Below, in pieces: positions 20,585-31,561 of a stretch of DNA of 64,000 nt (within the stretch, counting starts at the first letter, position 1; each line of letters starts with the position of its first letter). The notes below the pieces were generated by a model, which did not search any database, was not told where the DNA came from, and saw nothing but the letters and a program-made list of their open reading frames with translations. This DNA is from Globisporangium splendens (taxonomy: Eukaryota > Oomycota > Peronosporomycetes > Pythiales > Pythiaceae), in NCBI GenBank assembly GCA_006386115.1, contig VFIW01000098.1, positions 1 to 64,000 on the forward strand, read 5' to 3'. Position numbers and translations under genes: made by a program.

Positions 20585-22069
20585 ATGACGGAGAGGAAGC
20601 GGAGGAAAGTGGCTGACGAGCGTCGCCTGAATGGGCTCGTCGAAGACCTGATCGGCATCAGCGACTCGATCGCACAGTGTGCGTTCCCTAAGGCGAGCGC
20701 CCTTCACACTCTGCCACTTCGTTCGGTCCCAAGCTCCACGCCAGAGAGAAGCAGTATCCCACAGCCGCAGCGATCTGCTTCGTCAAGACCGCAACACAAG
20801 CAAAAGCAGCAAAAGGCTCCAGCGACAGAGCCGCCGAAGACGCTCTTCTCTGTCGTGTGTGCGTCGACTCATGCTTTGAAAGCCAGCACATCGACCGCCA
20901 GTCGGGAAAACTGGAAGCAGTCGCTGCTGGGAATCGCAAAAGAAGTCGCCCAAACTGGTTAGTGAACACACGTCTGTTCCTGGTTTCTCATGGCGTCGCA
21001 GACAGTATACACATACAAGTTTATTGATATTAGGAGTGCTCTTTTTCTAACGCCCTGTTTTTCAGACATTGAAGTAGAAGATCGTTGTGGACGACTGCTG
21101 CGCCGCTACGACTCGCTTGTCGCGACTGTCGACATGTACCAAGACCGGCTACAGCGAGAATCGAACGAAATCTTGCTGAACGAACGAGTTGAATCTCAGC
21201 TGGAGCGCGAGGAAAAGGAGTGGGAGGAGAAGATGCAGACGCGTGAGCAACGAGTAGCAGAGCTAGAGGTGGAGTTGAAAGCTTTCCAGGAAGGTGACGA
21301 TGCAGTGCTCAACTCGGAGAATCGAGACGAGGACGCTGGTGACATATCGACTGAAGGAAAGGAAGATCAAGTCGACGCCAGTGATGACGAAGCATCCGAC
21401 GATGATGAACAAGCATCTAAAGTCACGGAAACGCGTGAGGCGTTAGCGCTGCGAATGGAGGAGAGGCGAGACATTGATGCAGCGGTCCAGTCGCTGAAGC
21501 GCAAGAAACGGCAGCGCAGTTTCGAGGCAGAACAGCGTGCCCAGGAGCGAGAAAGCGTATCAACAAGTGAGAACGAGCGCGAGTTGTTGCAGGAGCTTCT
21601 GAAATTGCAAGAGGAAAAAGACGCGTTGCAGCTGCAGATCATTACATCTGAGGAAGAAAACGAACTATCGGATGGACATCAAGCAGACATATCAAAGTTG
21701 AAAGCAGCAATCGGTGAGAATAAAGAGCAGCGCGTTGCGGCGCAGGACCGACTGGAGGAGGTGAAGCATGCGCTTAATCGGCTGAAAGCGAAAATGAAGC
21801 ACATGGTCGATGTCCAGATTCTCACGGCTCGAGACACAATTCCTTCCACGCTCCGTGAGGAAGCTGTCATCTTGCATCTATTATACCAGCACGAGGGTGA
21901 GATGGGGGTAAATGAGCTGAAGCAGGAAACAGCAGAAATCCTGACGTCGCACAGGAAAGCGAGTTCGAATGGAGCGACCATTCGAGCGCTCTATTCGCTT
22001 GTTGCGAATGGTGTCGTGCAAATCGACCGGTCGTACGGTAACGGCCTTGTTACGTCGCTCTTGGTATAA
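20585..22069 (+). CDS. Coiled-coil protein of unknown function
   Basis: Two exons, 20585-20957 and 21066-22069, with a 108-nt intron (GTTAGT...TTTTTCAG, phase 1). The N-terminal quarter is basic and low-complexity (Ser/Pro/Gln). The second exon is dominated by long coiled coils (RCGRLLRRYDSLVATVDMYQ onward), interrupted by an acidic Asp/Ser-rich segment. The last 75 residues (REEAVILHLLYQHEGEMGVN, then ATIRALYSLVANGVVQIDRS) look like a small helix-rich or winged-helix fold. I do not recognise the family; kinetochore or transport-complex subunits have this layout, but nothing diagnostic is present. An initiator-like TCACTCTCT occurs about 65 bp upstream. The stop TAA lies just after the last strand, so a missed final intron (GGTATAACG) is possible. 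Confidence 0.8.
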
Positions 22070-22500
22070 CGCCCAAGGACGGCTTCGTGAGGCTGAATGC
22101 GCACGTAAGTGAATTGTTTCGTCCCAGCGCAATTTGTTGCGAGGTTTCAGCAACGCTTTTGCTAAAATAAGGTATTTTTTCTATGAATTGTATTCTGTTC
22201 TGTCGTCCGAGGATTCAACAGGATTGAACAATGTGCATTGCCACAAACACGGAGCAAGTAAATCCCTTCGGGCTGTTTCAGGCGACAGATCGCGAGCAGT
22301 CGTTGCGATCTTTTTGGATTTAAGCAAAAGCACGCGCTGTGTGCTTTGCGTCGCTGTGCTGGTGTGAATGAGCTCGAAGTCTTCTCACAACGCAACTTTC
22401 CTGCAAAAACCAACCAGTGAAGCAAAGCCATCAAAGCGCACCCGAAATACGGCAAACAGAGCGGCTGCAGTGTCGCTGATTTGATTTGGTGTTCGGGAAG
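22070..22500. other. Intergenic region
   Basis: Nothing supported; it should contain the promoter of the large secreted protein, but no clear initiator was found. Confidence 0.5.
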
Positions 22501-24507
22501 ATGCTAGCACCACGCCGATTTGGGTCGCGAATGCTGACTGTTGCTCTCGGTGTAGCGTTTACAGCGAGCGCTGTAGCCCAATATCCTCCCCCACTTTCAC
22601 CTGCTCCTACTCCTTATCCAGCACCTACTCCAGTTGCCCCTGATTCAGATACCCCTGCTCCAGTTACCTCTTCGCCATGGAATGCACCGACTCCGAGTCC
22701 AATGTCATGGACGGGCACGTCAGTTCCAACACCGTGGACCACTCATCCATGGACGTCACAGCCAGGTACTCCAGTGCCAACCCCAACTGGGCTTTACACC
22801 TCGTCACCACAGGATGGCATTGGAGACTACGATTTTTCCTTTACGTCTGGGCAAACTCCGCGGCGAAAGGTGCACTTCGACTGCGGAAAAGGATTCGTCG
22901 TGTCCAACTCGACGTCGCGCGGAAACTGCCCGCACCGGTTCTGTTTGTATATCTCGTTCAGCTCCAGCTACGGCGCGATGTCCAATTTCGACGCTTTCGT
23001 CATGGATCGATATGAGAGCATGAACGATGTTGGATCCAACTCGTTTTATGAGGGCGGATCTGCTCCTCTGGTGGCTGGCACACTCAACGATGCTGAGTTG
23101 CAGGCGATATCCAAGAACAGCTGGACTGACGGCTCGCGATACAATGAGTCGAGGAAAACGTCGTGGATGCTGTACCCCATGTCGTATGACACGGACGAGA
23201 TCGACATTGTGATGAGTTTCAAGCAACTTTATACCCAGCTATCAGACTACAATGGCTCCAATGCATCGAGCAACGGACCATTCTACTCTGCTGATTACAA
23301 GGAACAAGTGGTTTTACGAATCACGGCGCGACTCACCAACTCGTTCAGCGCATCGACAGCAGTGCTGCCTCTTGTGTTGGAGCACAAAGGTTCTCAGTTG
23401 GTTGAAGTGAACTACACGTCGTCGATTCTGTATCCTGAAGATAGCTACATCTCGAACGAAATTGGGCTTGATGTTGTGTTTAGCCGCAAACGTTATGGAG
23501 GGTTTGCGCCTTGGGTGCCAGCTCAGCAAGCAGTCGAGTGCAGCATGTGCGATTCACAGATGATCAGAAGTCAAGTATTTCGCGAGTGGTTGGAGTCGTA
23601 CGTGAGTGATTCTGTGCTGACGGGACTACTTTCACCTGCCATAAATTCGACTTCGTTTGACTTGCGGCCCGCCCGTGATGACTGCTTCCAACGTCTGTGG
23701 TCGAACTCTCCGCCTCCAACGCTGTCCTCATGGTCGTCATCTTCCTGGTCGTCATGGTCCCGGTGGTCGTCCTCGTCTTCCTCTTCGTCATCATCTTCGT
23801 CATCCTTGTCATCCTCGTCATCCGGTCCATCTACCAAAGACTCAGTCTCAGCGGGAGACGAAACTCCTCTTCGTCCAATTGATGCAGTAAAGTTAGCCGA
23901 TGCTGGGATCCGGTGTTTCGTGGATTCGCGCTGCCCTCTTGGGGATTACTCCACCTGTCCAACTGGTGCATCCATGGCGGTGATTGCTTCTCACAATGCA
24001 TTTGTGCGCGCAACGTTTGGGCAACCAGAGTACGCATTGCCCATGAGGATCAAAGTGGATGGTGACGATAGTGACTTCGTGACGAGTGAGATCACAAGTG
24101 GCCACAGTGAGCATGACATTGAGCGCATCGTGAAGCTTGCGATCCCTGAGGCTGAGGCATACAACCTCGACATCACTGCGCGTGTGTTCAACAACTCGAG
24201 GGAGATCGAGAACTTGAATGGCTGGAACGAGTGGTTGATGAACGAGTACTGGTACGCGGTGTCAAAGCTTTCGTCTTCCCCCTCTTCGTCGTCCTCGACT
24301 TCGTTGTCATACTCATCTAGTACCGACAGTTCCATGGATGCTGGGATGGCGACGAGATCTGGCTCTTCTTCTGCGAGCACGGCGGGGATCTTTACCGGCG
24401 GGGCCGATGGTTCTGGCTCGGCAGGCAATTGGATGGGTAGTTCAAGCTCTGGAGAAAACTTGGGGGCGACGTCGGATCCTAATTCCAATTTTGCACCACC
24501 CCAGTAG
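22501..24507 (+). CDS. Large modular secreted protein, N-terminal part
   Basis: The ATG at 22501 starts a signal peptide (MLAPRRFGSRMLTVALGVAF...ASAVAQ). It is followed by a Pro/Thr-rich stretch (PPLSPAPTPYPAPTPVAP) and then folded modules with paired cysteines (CSMC, CFVDSRCPLGDYSTC). Two Ser-rich linkers are present; the first is a poly-Ser tract interspersed with Trp (about 23725-23830). The frame ends at TAG 24505-24507, but the same frame resumes at once and continues for more than 700 codons with the same kind of modules, so this is probably one gene cut by a single stop codon. I tested the visible GT...AG pairs around the stop and none gives an open join. The family is unknown; an extracellular or wall role is inferred. 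Confidence 0.75.
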   Translation: MLAPRRFGSRMLTVALGVAFTASAVAQYPPPLSPAPTPYPAPTPVAPDSDTPAPVTSSPWNAPTPSPMSWTGTSVPTPWTTHPWTSQPGTPVPTPTGLYTSSPQDGIGDYDFSFTSGQTPRRKVHFDCGKGFVVSNSTSRGNCPHRFCLYISFSSSYGAMSNFDAFVMDRYESMNDVGSNSFYEGGSAPLVAGTLNDAELQAISKNSWTDGSRYNESRKTSWMLYPMSYDTDEIDIVMSFKQLYTQLSDYNGSNASSNGPFYSADYKEQVVLRITARLTNSFSASTAVLPLVLEHKGSQLVEVNYTSSILYPEDSYISNEIGLDVVFSRKRYGGFAPWVPAQQAVECSMCDSQMIRSQVFREWLESYVSDSVLTGLLSPAINSTSFDLRPARDDCFQRLWSNSPPPTLSSWSSSSWSSWSRWSSSSSSSSSSSSSLSSSSSGPSTKDSVSAGDETPLRPIDAVKLADAGIRCFVDSRCPLGDYSTCPTGASMAVIASHNAFVRATFGQPEYALPMRIKVDGDDSDFVTSEITSGHSEHDIERIVKLAIPEAEAYNLDITARVFNNSREIENLNGWNEWLMNEYWYAVSKLSSSPSSSSSTSLSYSSSTDSSMDAGMATRSGSSSASTAGIFTGGADGSGSAGNWMGSSSSGENLGATSDPNSNFAPPQ

Positions 24508-26739
24508 CGCAGATTGAAGCAGGTTGACTTGCCGCCTCCAGTTCTGTACGATGTACCAACTCTGACGTACACTATCGACGTCGTGTTTGGTAATGTGAGC
24601 GTGACTCCAGTCGTCACGAGTGTGTATTCTTCACAGAGCGTCTCGTGGAGGTACCACACAAGTCAAATCGAGCTGACCGTGACCTCTTTGAACGTGAGCA
24701 AGTTCTCATATATGCCTCCCCCACCTCATATTGATCTCGAATGGCGAGAAGAGTCATCAACCGAACCTGACGCCGATTCGTCCCTCTTTCCTAGCACCTG
24801 CACAGAGTGCGTTGATGAGTATCTGGTGTGTGCATATGATGAAGACTGTCAATTTGGCGTCCGAACATATTTGTACAACGCGTTGCAACGGTACAACTTT
24901 GGAGCAAACAGTGACGATTCTGTCGATCTGTCATGGGCATTCCGTGAAGCACCAAAGTTTGTTCCAGCTGGAGGGTTCCGCAAGTTCTCAAGATTTATTT
25001 CTTGCCTAGCAACACGGTGGCCAGTGTGCAACGTCGACACATCTCGAATGGAGAAGAGCTACGTTACGGGAAATTACCAATTGGCGCCTCCCACATATCT
25101 ACGAATTGAACCAACTCGCGTCAGTATGGCACTTGACCGCAATAGCTGGTTTTACATTTCGTCTGAGGGCCGGCAATATTCGTACCTTGAAAATGGCGAC
25201 TTGTATCAACTGAAGTCGTTTCTGGAACAACTCGTCGTGTCAAATAGCTCAGGTATGAGCGTTAGCGTCGACTACAAAACGAACTGGAACGATTCCAACC
25301 GTCTCGAGTATTCACTGACGTTCAACAATTATGTGAGCGACGTACCGTACTTCTCAAGTTTCAGTCCATCGACTGAGATCTCACAGTCTTTGGGGCGGAT
25401 CTTTGCTGTAAATGATGGAGCACAAGGAACGGACCAAATTCAATGGTCACGACTGATGGAGTGGTTGTCTTCGTTGTCCTATGGTTGGGGATCTGGTGCC
25501 GGATCCAATTCGACTGGTAAAGGAACAGCGATCAATAATCAAACGATGACGCCAACTAACCCAGACGCGATTTGTTCAGCATGTATGGACAAGCTGAGCT
25601 CCTGCTTAAGTGATTATGAGTGTGCGGGCAACACTCGGTCTTTGCTTCAAGATTCGATGAATCCTTTCAAGTTGACGTCAAGTATTTTTCAAGATGGCAA
25701 GTATCAAGTCTCCTTTGCAAATGCACTCGAGTCGGCAAGGGGTCAATTCACAGCACAGGGCTATGGGAAAGTTCTAGACCTCTTGAACTGTGTCTCCTCG
25801 CATGCTTGCGCTGTGGGATACGCGTCAATGGAAGCCGGAGCGGCAACCCAGGTTCCTACCACTATTGAAACGGGTCGTCGCGTTGCAGTGACCGTGCAGC
25901 CATCGTCTTACATCGAGATTACGTACAATGGATCCATGTATTCTTATCAAGATGCCGGCTATTCGTGGGGGTTCTCCAACTTTGTGGCAAATGACGTGCT
26001 TGGAGGAGCTGCAAACGTCGACGCAAGTCTCTGGACTACCGGGAACGGATCGAACCGCTATGATATCTTCATACATCAACTGCTGAGCGAGTATCCTTTG
26101 ATCATTTCAAGTGGCACAACAGAAGTTATTTCCCAGCAAACGACTGCTATGCTCACGAGTCCCAGCGTGCCAAGTTGGAACAGTCTTCTTTCCTGGTTCG
26201 GCGTCGTACCAAATAGCGACGTTAGTGAAAGTCCTTCAAACTCCACGAACTCGGATCCAGCCTGCTCGGCATGTGTTCCTTTTGTCTCGGAATGCTTGAA
26301 CGATCCGATTTGCTTTTCGGCCGTGCGTGACTCTTTTGTTCCTGCGCTCAGTTCCATCCAGCACGATATCACCAACAACGGGGGATTCAATGCAAGCTTT
26401 GACGGGAACAGCACGACCTATCGCCTGGATTTGAAGTCTTTGATAAACAGTCTGACGGTGAACTCTGCGCTGTTCACATCGCTCCCTTCATGGAATGCGT
26501 TTTCAAATGCCTTGACATGCCTGGTCAATCAAATGTGTGACTTGGAATACATGACTGCTGCAACCGATCCACCGGCAACAGCTCATACTCCGACGTACCT
26601 GAGACTCCAAGACGGGTACGCAAACGTCACGACGTGTCTGAACACGGTGCTCGATATCCACTTCAACGGCAAGCATTATTCCTTTGTTCAAAATGACATT
26701 TTGAGGTCGTATGAATTACGTGGTCCCACTGTTTTATGA
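24508..26739 (+). CDS. Large modular secreted protein, middle part
   Basis: Continues the previous frame directly after the TAG. It carries three copies of a cysteine module (CTECVDEYLVCAYDEDCQF, CSACMDKLSSCLSDYECAG, CSACVPFVSECLNDPICF), alternating with beta-rich modules that start with PTYLRI/PTYLRL and contain an (F/I)xYNGxxYSY-like strand. The frame ends at 26739, while the next part opens in another frame at 26705, so there is a one-step frameshift between 26705 and 26739 or an unrecognised intron. On its own this part lacks an initiator ATG close to the beginning. Confidence 0.7.
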   Translation, partial: RRLKQVDLPPPVLYDVPTLTYTIDVVFGNVSVTPVVTSVYSSQSVSWRYHTSQIELTVTSLNVSKFSYMPPPPHIDLEWREESSTEPDADSSLFPSTCTECVDEYLVCAYDEDCQFGVRTYLYNALQRYNFGANSDDSVDLSWAFREAPKFVPAGGFRKFSRFISCLATRWPVCNVDTSRMEKSYVTGNYQLAPPTYLRIEPTRVSMALDRNSWFYISSEGRQYSYLENGDLYQLKSFLEQLVVSNSSGMSVSVDYKTNWNDSNRLEYSLTFNNYVSDVPYFSSFSPSTEISQSLGRIFAVNDGAQGTDQIQWSRLMEWLSSLSYGWGSGAGSNSTGKGTAINNQTMTPTNPDAICSACMDKLSSCLSDYECAGNTRSLLQDSMNPFKLTSSIFQDGKYQVSFANALESARGQFTAQGYGKVLDLLNCVSSHACAVGYASMEAGAATQVPTTIETGRRVAVTVQPSSYIEITYNGSMYSYQDAGYSWGFSNFVANDVLGGAANVDASLWTTGNGSNRYDIFIHQLLSEYPLIISSGTTEVISQQTTAMLTSPSVPSWNSLLSWFGVVPNSDVSESPSNSTNSDPACSACVPFVSECLNDPICFSAVRDSFVPALSSIQHDITNNGGFNASFDGNSTTYRLDLKSLINSLTVNSALFTSLPSWNAFSNALTCLVNQMCDLEYMTAATDPPATAHTPTYLRLQDGYANVTTCLNTVLDIHFNGKHYSFVQNDILRSYELRGPTVL

Positions 26740-28273
26740 CGGACTGGCATACACATACGATTCCGATTATGTGAGCTCCGACTTTGGACCTCGCTTGCAG
26801 TCTCAGATCTTTCCCATGGCTGGATCTATTGAATCGCAGCAATATCTGATGGAAGTACTCAAGTCCAGTGCAGCGAACAGCTGCGTTGACGCATCGAGCG
26901 CGTTGGTATTCGCTGGCATCCAGACAAGAATGCTGTTGGAAGATAGCTATCTGGATTTCACCGTCGCTGTAAATGCGCAGATGACAATCAACTTTGCGAG
27001 CAACACATACGTCTATCAAGACAACGATAACGTTGATGCGCTGAAGAATTTCTTGGACAGCACTGTGATGGGACCATACCATGCCACAGCGAAGATACAA
27101 CGAAACGTGGTTGGTAAAGACTTTGTGCAATATCACATTGAATTTCCCTGGCTGTACACTGCCAACGCACCGCATCTCTCAGCGTCGTACGAAGGCGAAG
27201 CGTCATTTTTCAAGAGTGTTGAAACTCTGTGGCGGTTTGTGATCTCATCGACAAAGTCCGATCTCTACGGTGCGATGAAGTGGTGGCTTGAATGGCTCAA
27301 GACGAATGGGGATGCGGTTGCGATCCAGCATCCATCGCCTCCCGCACTTAAAGTGTCGACGATCATGGGTCCAGGTAGCCCATTTGCTATTGATTCACCC
27401 AAATTGTTTGGGATCGCAGTGACCCAAGACAATTTCATCTACTTGGGTGATAATTCCCGCATATACCGCTTCACGGAGGGCGAGAATGCTAGTGTCTATG
27501 CGGGCAGTGTCGCCATGGGATACAGGGACGGCGATCTACAAAGTGCACTGTTTTCAGATATAAAGGACCTTGCGGCCGACTCGAGTGGGAACATTTACGT
27601 TTGTGAACCCAACCGTCTCAGGATGCTCAATATTTCCAGTTCGACTGTGTCTTTTGTCGCTGGAGGGACGTATGGGCATCAAGATGGTCCAAGCACGTTG
27701 GCTCAATTCACAGCTCTGGAGGGCGTTGCAGCTGATCCAAGTGGTGCTGTGTATGCTTTGGAACCCAATGAAGGCTATATCCGCAAGATTGCCACGAATG
27801 GGGACGTCAGCACGATGGCCAAGGTACCAATCGCTTACGGACTCTACGGAATTGCCGCGGATGTCACTGGAAACGTATATTATACTTCTGGGCACTCGGT
27901 CCGAAAGATCACACCCGAGGGAATCATTTCCGTTATTGCGGGAGCTAGAGACGAAGGTGGGATGGTTAACGGAGTGGGAACATCCGCACGTTTCACGGCA
28001 CCAAGGGATCTGGCCATTGGCTCGGACGGAAATCTGTATGTGGCCGACACCTCCAACGGTTGCATACGCAAGATCGCACTCCCGGTTAATGTTGTGACCA
28101 CGTATGCTGGTGTGTGCCAGTTCACTGTCTCGACGTCAGATGGCGCTGCAACTGTGGCCCAGTTTAACTATCCATATTCAATAGCGACTGACTCGGAGGG
28201 TGGAGTCTACATTATTGATGGGTTTAATGCCGACGGGGAACGATTTCGTGTGCGAAAGATTGCCAAACGTTAG
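26705..28273 (+). CDS. Large modular secreted protein, C-terminal part with NHL propeller
   Basis: The first ~210 residues repeat the beta-rich module seen upstream (for example YLDFTVAVNAQMTINFASN). The last ~300 residues are NHL-type propeller blades: FGIAVTQDNFIYLGDNSRIY, DLAADSSGNIYVCEPN, GVAADPSGAVYALEPNEG, GIAADVTGNVYYTSG, DLAIGSDGNLYVADTSNG and SIATDSEGGVYIIDG, giving about six blades. NHL propellers bind proteins or other ligands. No initiator supports an independent gene start at 26711; it is best read as the end of the gene starting at 22501. AATAAA at 28463-28468 is a likely polyadenylation signal. Confidence 0.8.
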   Translation, partial: GRMNYVVPLFYDGLAYTYDSDYVSSDFGPRLQSQIFPMAGSIESQQYLMEVLKSSAANSCVDASSALVFAGIQTRMLLEDSYLDFTVAVNAQMTINFASNTYVYQDNDNVDALKNFLDSTVMGPYHATAKIQRNVVGKDFVQYHIEFPWLYTANAPHLSASYEGEASFFKSVETLWRFVISSTKSDLYGAMKWWLEWLKTNGDAVAIQHPSPPALKVSTIMGPGSPFAIDSPKLFGIAVTQDNFIYLGDNSRIYRFTEGENASVYAGSVAMGYRDGDLQSALFSDIKDLAADSSGNIYVCEPNRLRMLNISSSTVSFVAGGTYGHQDGPSTLAQFTALEGVAADPSGAVYALEPNEGYIRKIATNGDVSTMAKVPIAYGLYGIAADVTGNVYYTSGHSVRKITPEGIISVIAGARDEGGMVNGVGTSARFTAPRDLAIGSDGNLYVADTSNGCIRKIALPVNVVTTYAGVCQFTVSTSDGAATVAQFNYPYSIATDSEGGVYIIDGFNADGERFRVRKIAKR

Positions 28274-28800
28274 GAATTTATGCCTCCCAATTTGAATATA
28301 TTCAACTTTCATTTGTGCGTGAAGTCATTTCTTGTATTGAGCACGAATTCCTCCATCCAATTTGGGGCTTCTCCATTCAAGTTGACGCTTTCGCAGCAAC
28401 TGCTGAAAGCGTTAGCAGTAGTGACGTGTTTCGGGCAGCCTTACGAGTCGAGACTGAGCTAGAATAAACTAGCCATGCCTACTCATGGAGTATTCAGTGC
28501 AGGCTGGAGCTAAAAGTGTTATGCTGTGGAAAATCTAGTGCGTGCAACCTCTAAAGCGCTCACACTGTTTGTGCACGAGCGGTTCACTTTGAGACACAGC
28601 AAAGGGGTCAAACACACCAATAGCTTTGAGAACGTCGTCACACAGTACTAAGGAAACACGCCCTCAACCAAATTCGCACTTTATTTTACTTTACTTTTAC
28701 TTCGAAAAAATGTCCTCTTTGAGGGCAAATGAATATTACTTGGCTCTGTTGATTCGCTGTTGACAGACTTCAGTGCACGCGTCATGCAAAGTTACACGCA
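28274..28800. other. Convergent intergenic region
   Basis: 3' regions of the NHL protein (AATAAA at 28463) and ATG1. No gene seen. Confidence 0.6.
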
Positions 28801-31561
28801 CTAAGGAGGAGACGAGGTCAGAGGTGACGATGATGGAACAGTTGTATCAAACTGCACTTGCTGTTTCTTCAGCTGCACGCCGTCTTCGTCAAGGAGCTGC
28901 TTCACATTCTTTAGCCGCTCGTCCAGTGCCTTTAAGAACGCATTCACACGCTTTTGATCCTCGATCGCAACCGCGCCATTTCGTCCGCTCACTACTACCT
29001 GCGCTGGCGTCTCCATCAGCAGGCTTTCCAGTAGTAACATCGACTGTAAATAGTGCTCGTACGCGAGGCGCGTCTGTCCAAGCACTTCTTTCACAGCACC
29101 CTGCTTACCCAAGCGAATGGCATGCGAGTACAACAGTTCTTCTTGAGACACAACCACATTCTGAAACTCCGAGACCAGAGCCGAATCCGTTGCGCTTGCC
29201 AGATAGCCCGACATGCGCTTTTTGCACTGCTCAGCGCGATCCAAGAAGCAATTCAACTGCTCCATCAAATACGCCATCGATAGTTTGCGACTCGCTTCGC
29301 TCCACGACACCGGCGCTTTGGTTGCAGATGACGGTGCCGACGTTGTCAGTCGCTTCGACAAGGTCGGGTCTTGGCGCAGATACGAAATCCCTTGCTGAAT
29401 TATCCGCAGGCATTTCACATACAAAGCAAGGGCTTCAGCAGCACACACGTATTGCTTCTTCTCGATCATAGTGTTGGCGCTGTCTTCATCACCAAACATC
29501 ATGCTCGAAGCCGAACCACCGACCATCGCCTGCCCACTGGACGACGAAATCGAAGAGTTCATGGAAAACATAGATGCAATATTCCCTCCTGACGCAGAAG
29601 ACGATGATTCTCGTTGATCGTTGCTTCCAGCAGCCGAGCTCAGCTTCCAGAGTTGTTCTGCGATGGGCGAAATAGCCTGTGCTCGCAACAGCACAATGTC
29701 CACGAGCTGCTGACCATACTCATGAGAAAATGGTGTCAAACCGACCAGCTGTTGCGCCATTAAAGAGTCATTTGGCAAAGCTGACTCGATGGCGGTACCG
29801 GTCGTCGGCTGGAAAGACGCCATTTCTTGGCCCTGGGCAACATTAACTCGAGTTCCATCTTCACTTTCAGAACCAACAGCAGACAAGGCTGGTTTCTCTC
29901 CGCTAGACTCCACGAGAACGTATTCACCACTACTATCCATCGCAATGTTGCCGCTCTTCATTTGTCGTTGAGAAGGAATAGATGGTCTTGTCAAACGCTG
30001 ACTGCCATGCGGAAGCCCTCCCGATGCCCGCATCTGACTCGATAATTGCATTCCTGGCGGGGACTCCGACATCGCTTTGAATGGGTTGATCCGAGGGCTT
30101 GGGCTCGGTAAAATATGAGGACTCATCTGTGGGCTCAGCTTTGGACTGTTCGTAAGCTGGCCAACCAAAATGGCTCCGCTTGAAGTTGAACGCCGACTTC
30201 TTCCTAGACGTGAAGAGCGTCGCAGAGCAGCGCTTCCAGCAGAGCTCGTGCTACCAAACACGGTTTTCATGACTTCCATATTCCCACTGCGAGAGTGACG
30301 TAATGCTGAACTTGATGGCGACGGGGCGTCATGACTGTCGGAAGCCGCACGCTCTTTCGTCATGGCTCGCCGACTGCTGTGAGCAAGCGCAGATGGAGTC
30401 GCCGAAGTACCGGGTACAGGAGAGGCATCAAATATCGGCTCCTTCTCAGATTGGCCATTAGACGAATTGTCCGCTTCTTCGTCCTCTTCATGTATACTCA
30501 TAGCAGTTGTCGAACGCGTCACACTGAGTGCCAACGATGGCGCGGAAAAATCACCATGCTCGCCAGTTCCACGAAGACCGACGAACGGGTGGTTGAAGAA
30601 TTCGTCGAAGCCCATTCGGTTCATTGGCTTGCGTTGCAGTAAACCCAGCAACAGGTTCTTGCATGGCATGGACAAATCGACATTGCTGGGGAACCGAAGA
30701 TCGCTGCGCTCGATGTTGGCCAGCAGTTGAACATGATTGGAGCCGCCGTATGGGGGTCTGCCTACGACCATCTCGTACAAAATAGTACCAACAGACCACA
30801 GGTCTGCTTTCGCGTCGTACTTTTGAAATTTCAGGATCTCCGGAGCCATGTACAACGGCGATCCACACAGAGTTTCGGCAAGCGATGCCGTCGCTAAATG
30901 TCGCGCGAACCCGAAATCGGCTAACAGGATATAAAACAAATCAATACACAAGAAAAACTAAAACCCAAGGCAGCGTGCTAGACAAGTACATACCGATCTT
31001 CAATGCCGAGGTCGGCGAGTCTTCCATAAGCAGTAAATTTTGCGGTTTCAAGTCCCGATGTATCAAATTGTGATTCCAGAGACACTTCATGCCCTGGGCG
31101 AGCTCCTTCAGGAAATGCTGCGCGGTCTCTTCACTGAGCTTTTCGCGTTTTGGTGCCGATGGAAGCACAACACCAGTGATGGACGATGCAGTGCTCATAC
31201 TAGGCGCCGCTGAGCCACTTGCTGAACCGGCGGCCGCCTGCACCGCAGCGGATTTTTGCTCCTGTCGACGCATGTATTGCTGCAAATCTCCACCTGCACA
31301 ATATTCGAGAATGAGGTAAATGTGCTTCTCGGTTTTCTTGATCTCGTACAGTTTCACGATGTTCGGGTGGTCGATCTGGCGCATGATCGAGATTTCAGTC
31401 TCGAGGTTCGCGAGCAGTTTGCTGTTGAGCTTGCTGAGCGACATCGCCTTGATCGCCACGGGCACTTTCGTCACCTTATGGTAGCCTTTGTAGACAACAG
31501 CGAACGAGCCGCTGCCCAATTTGCTCGTCACCACGTAGTCGCCAATGGTAGCGCGCGACAT
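28801..31561 (-). CDS. ATG1: ATG1/ULK-type autophagy kinase
   Basis: Two exons, 31561-30994 and 30920-28801, joined over a 73-nt intron (GTATGT...GTTAG, phase 1), give 895 residues. The N-terminal kinase has [21 protein letters not shown] and [12 protein letters not shown]. The opening [20 protein letters not shown] and the [20 protein letters not shown] stretch are typical of Atg1/ULK. An insertion of about 45 low-complexity residues lies between GGDLQQYM and LSEETAQHF. The middle is long and Ser/Pro-rich. The C-terminal ~250 residues are helical and fit the Atg1 C-terminal tandem MIT region that binds Atg13. It starts autophagosome formation. The start ATG at 31561 is the only sensible one; no initiator element was seen. 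Confidence 0.92.

Noticed and set aside
24437..24512. Intron removing the TAG at 24505
   Set aside because: GTAGTT donor with acceptors at 24504 or 24512, and the GTACGC donor at 24252, all create a new stop or the wrong frame.
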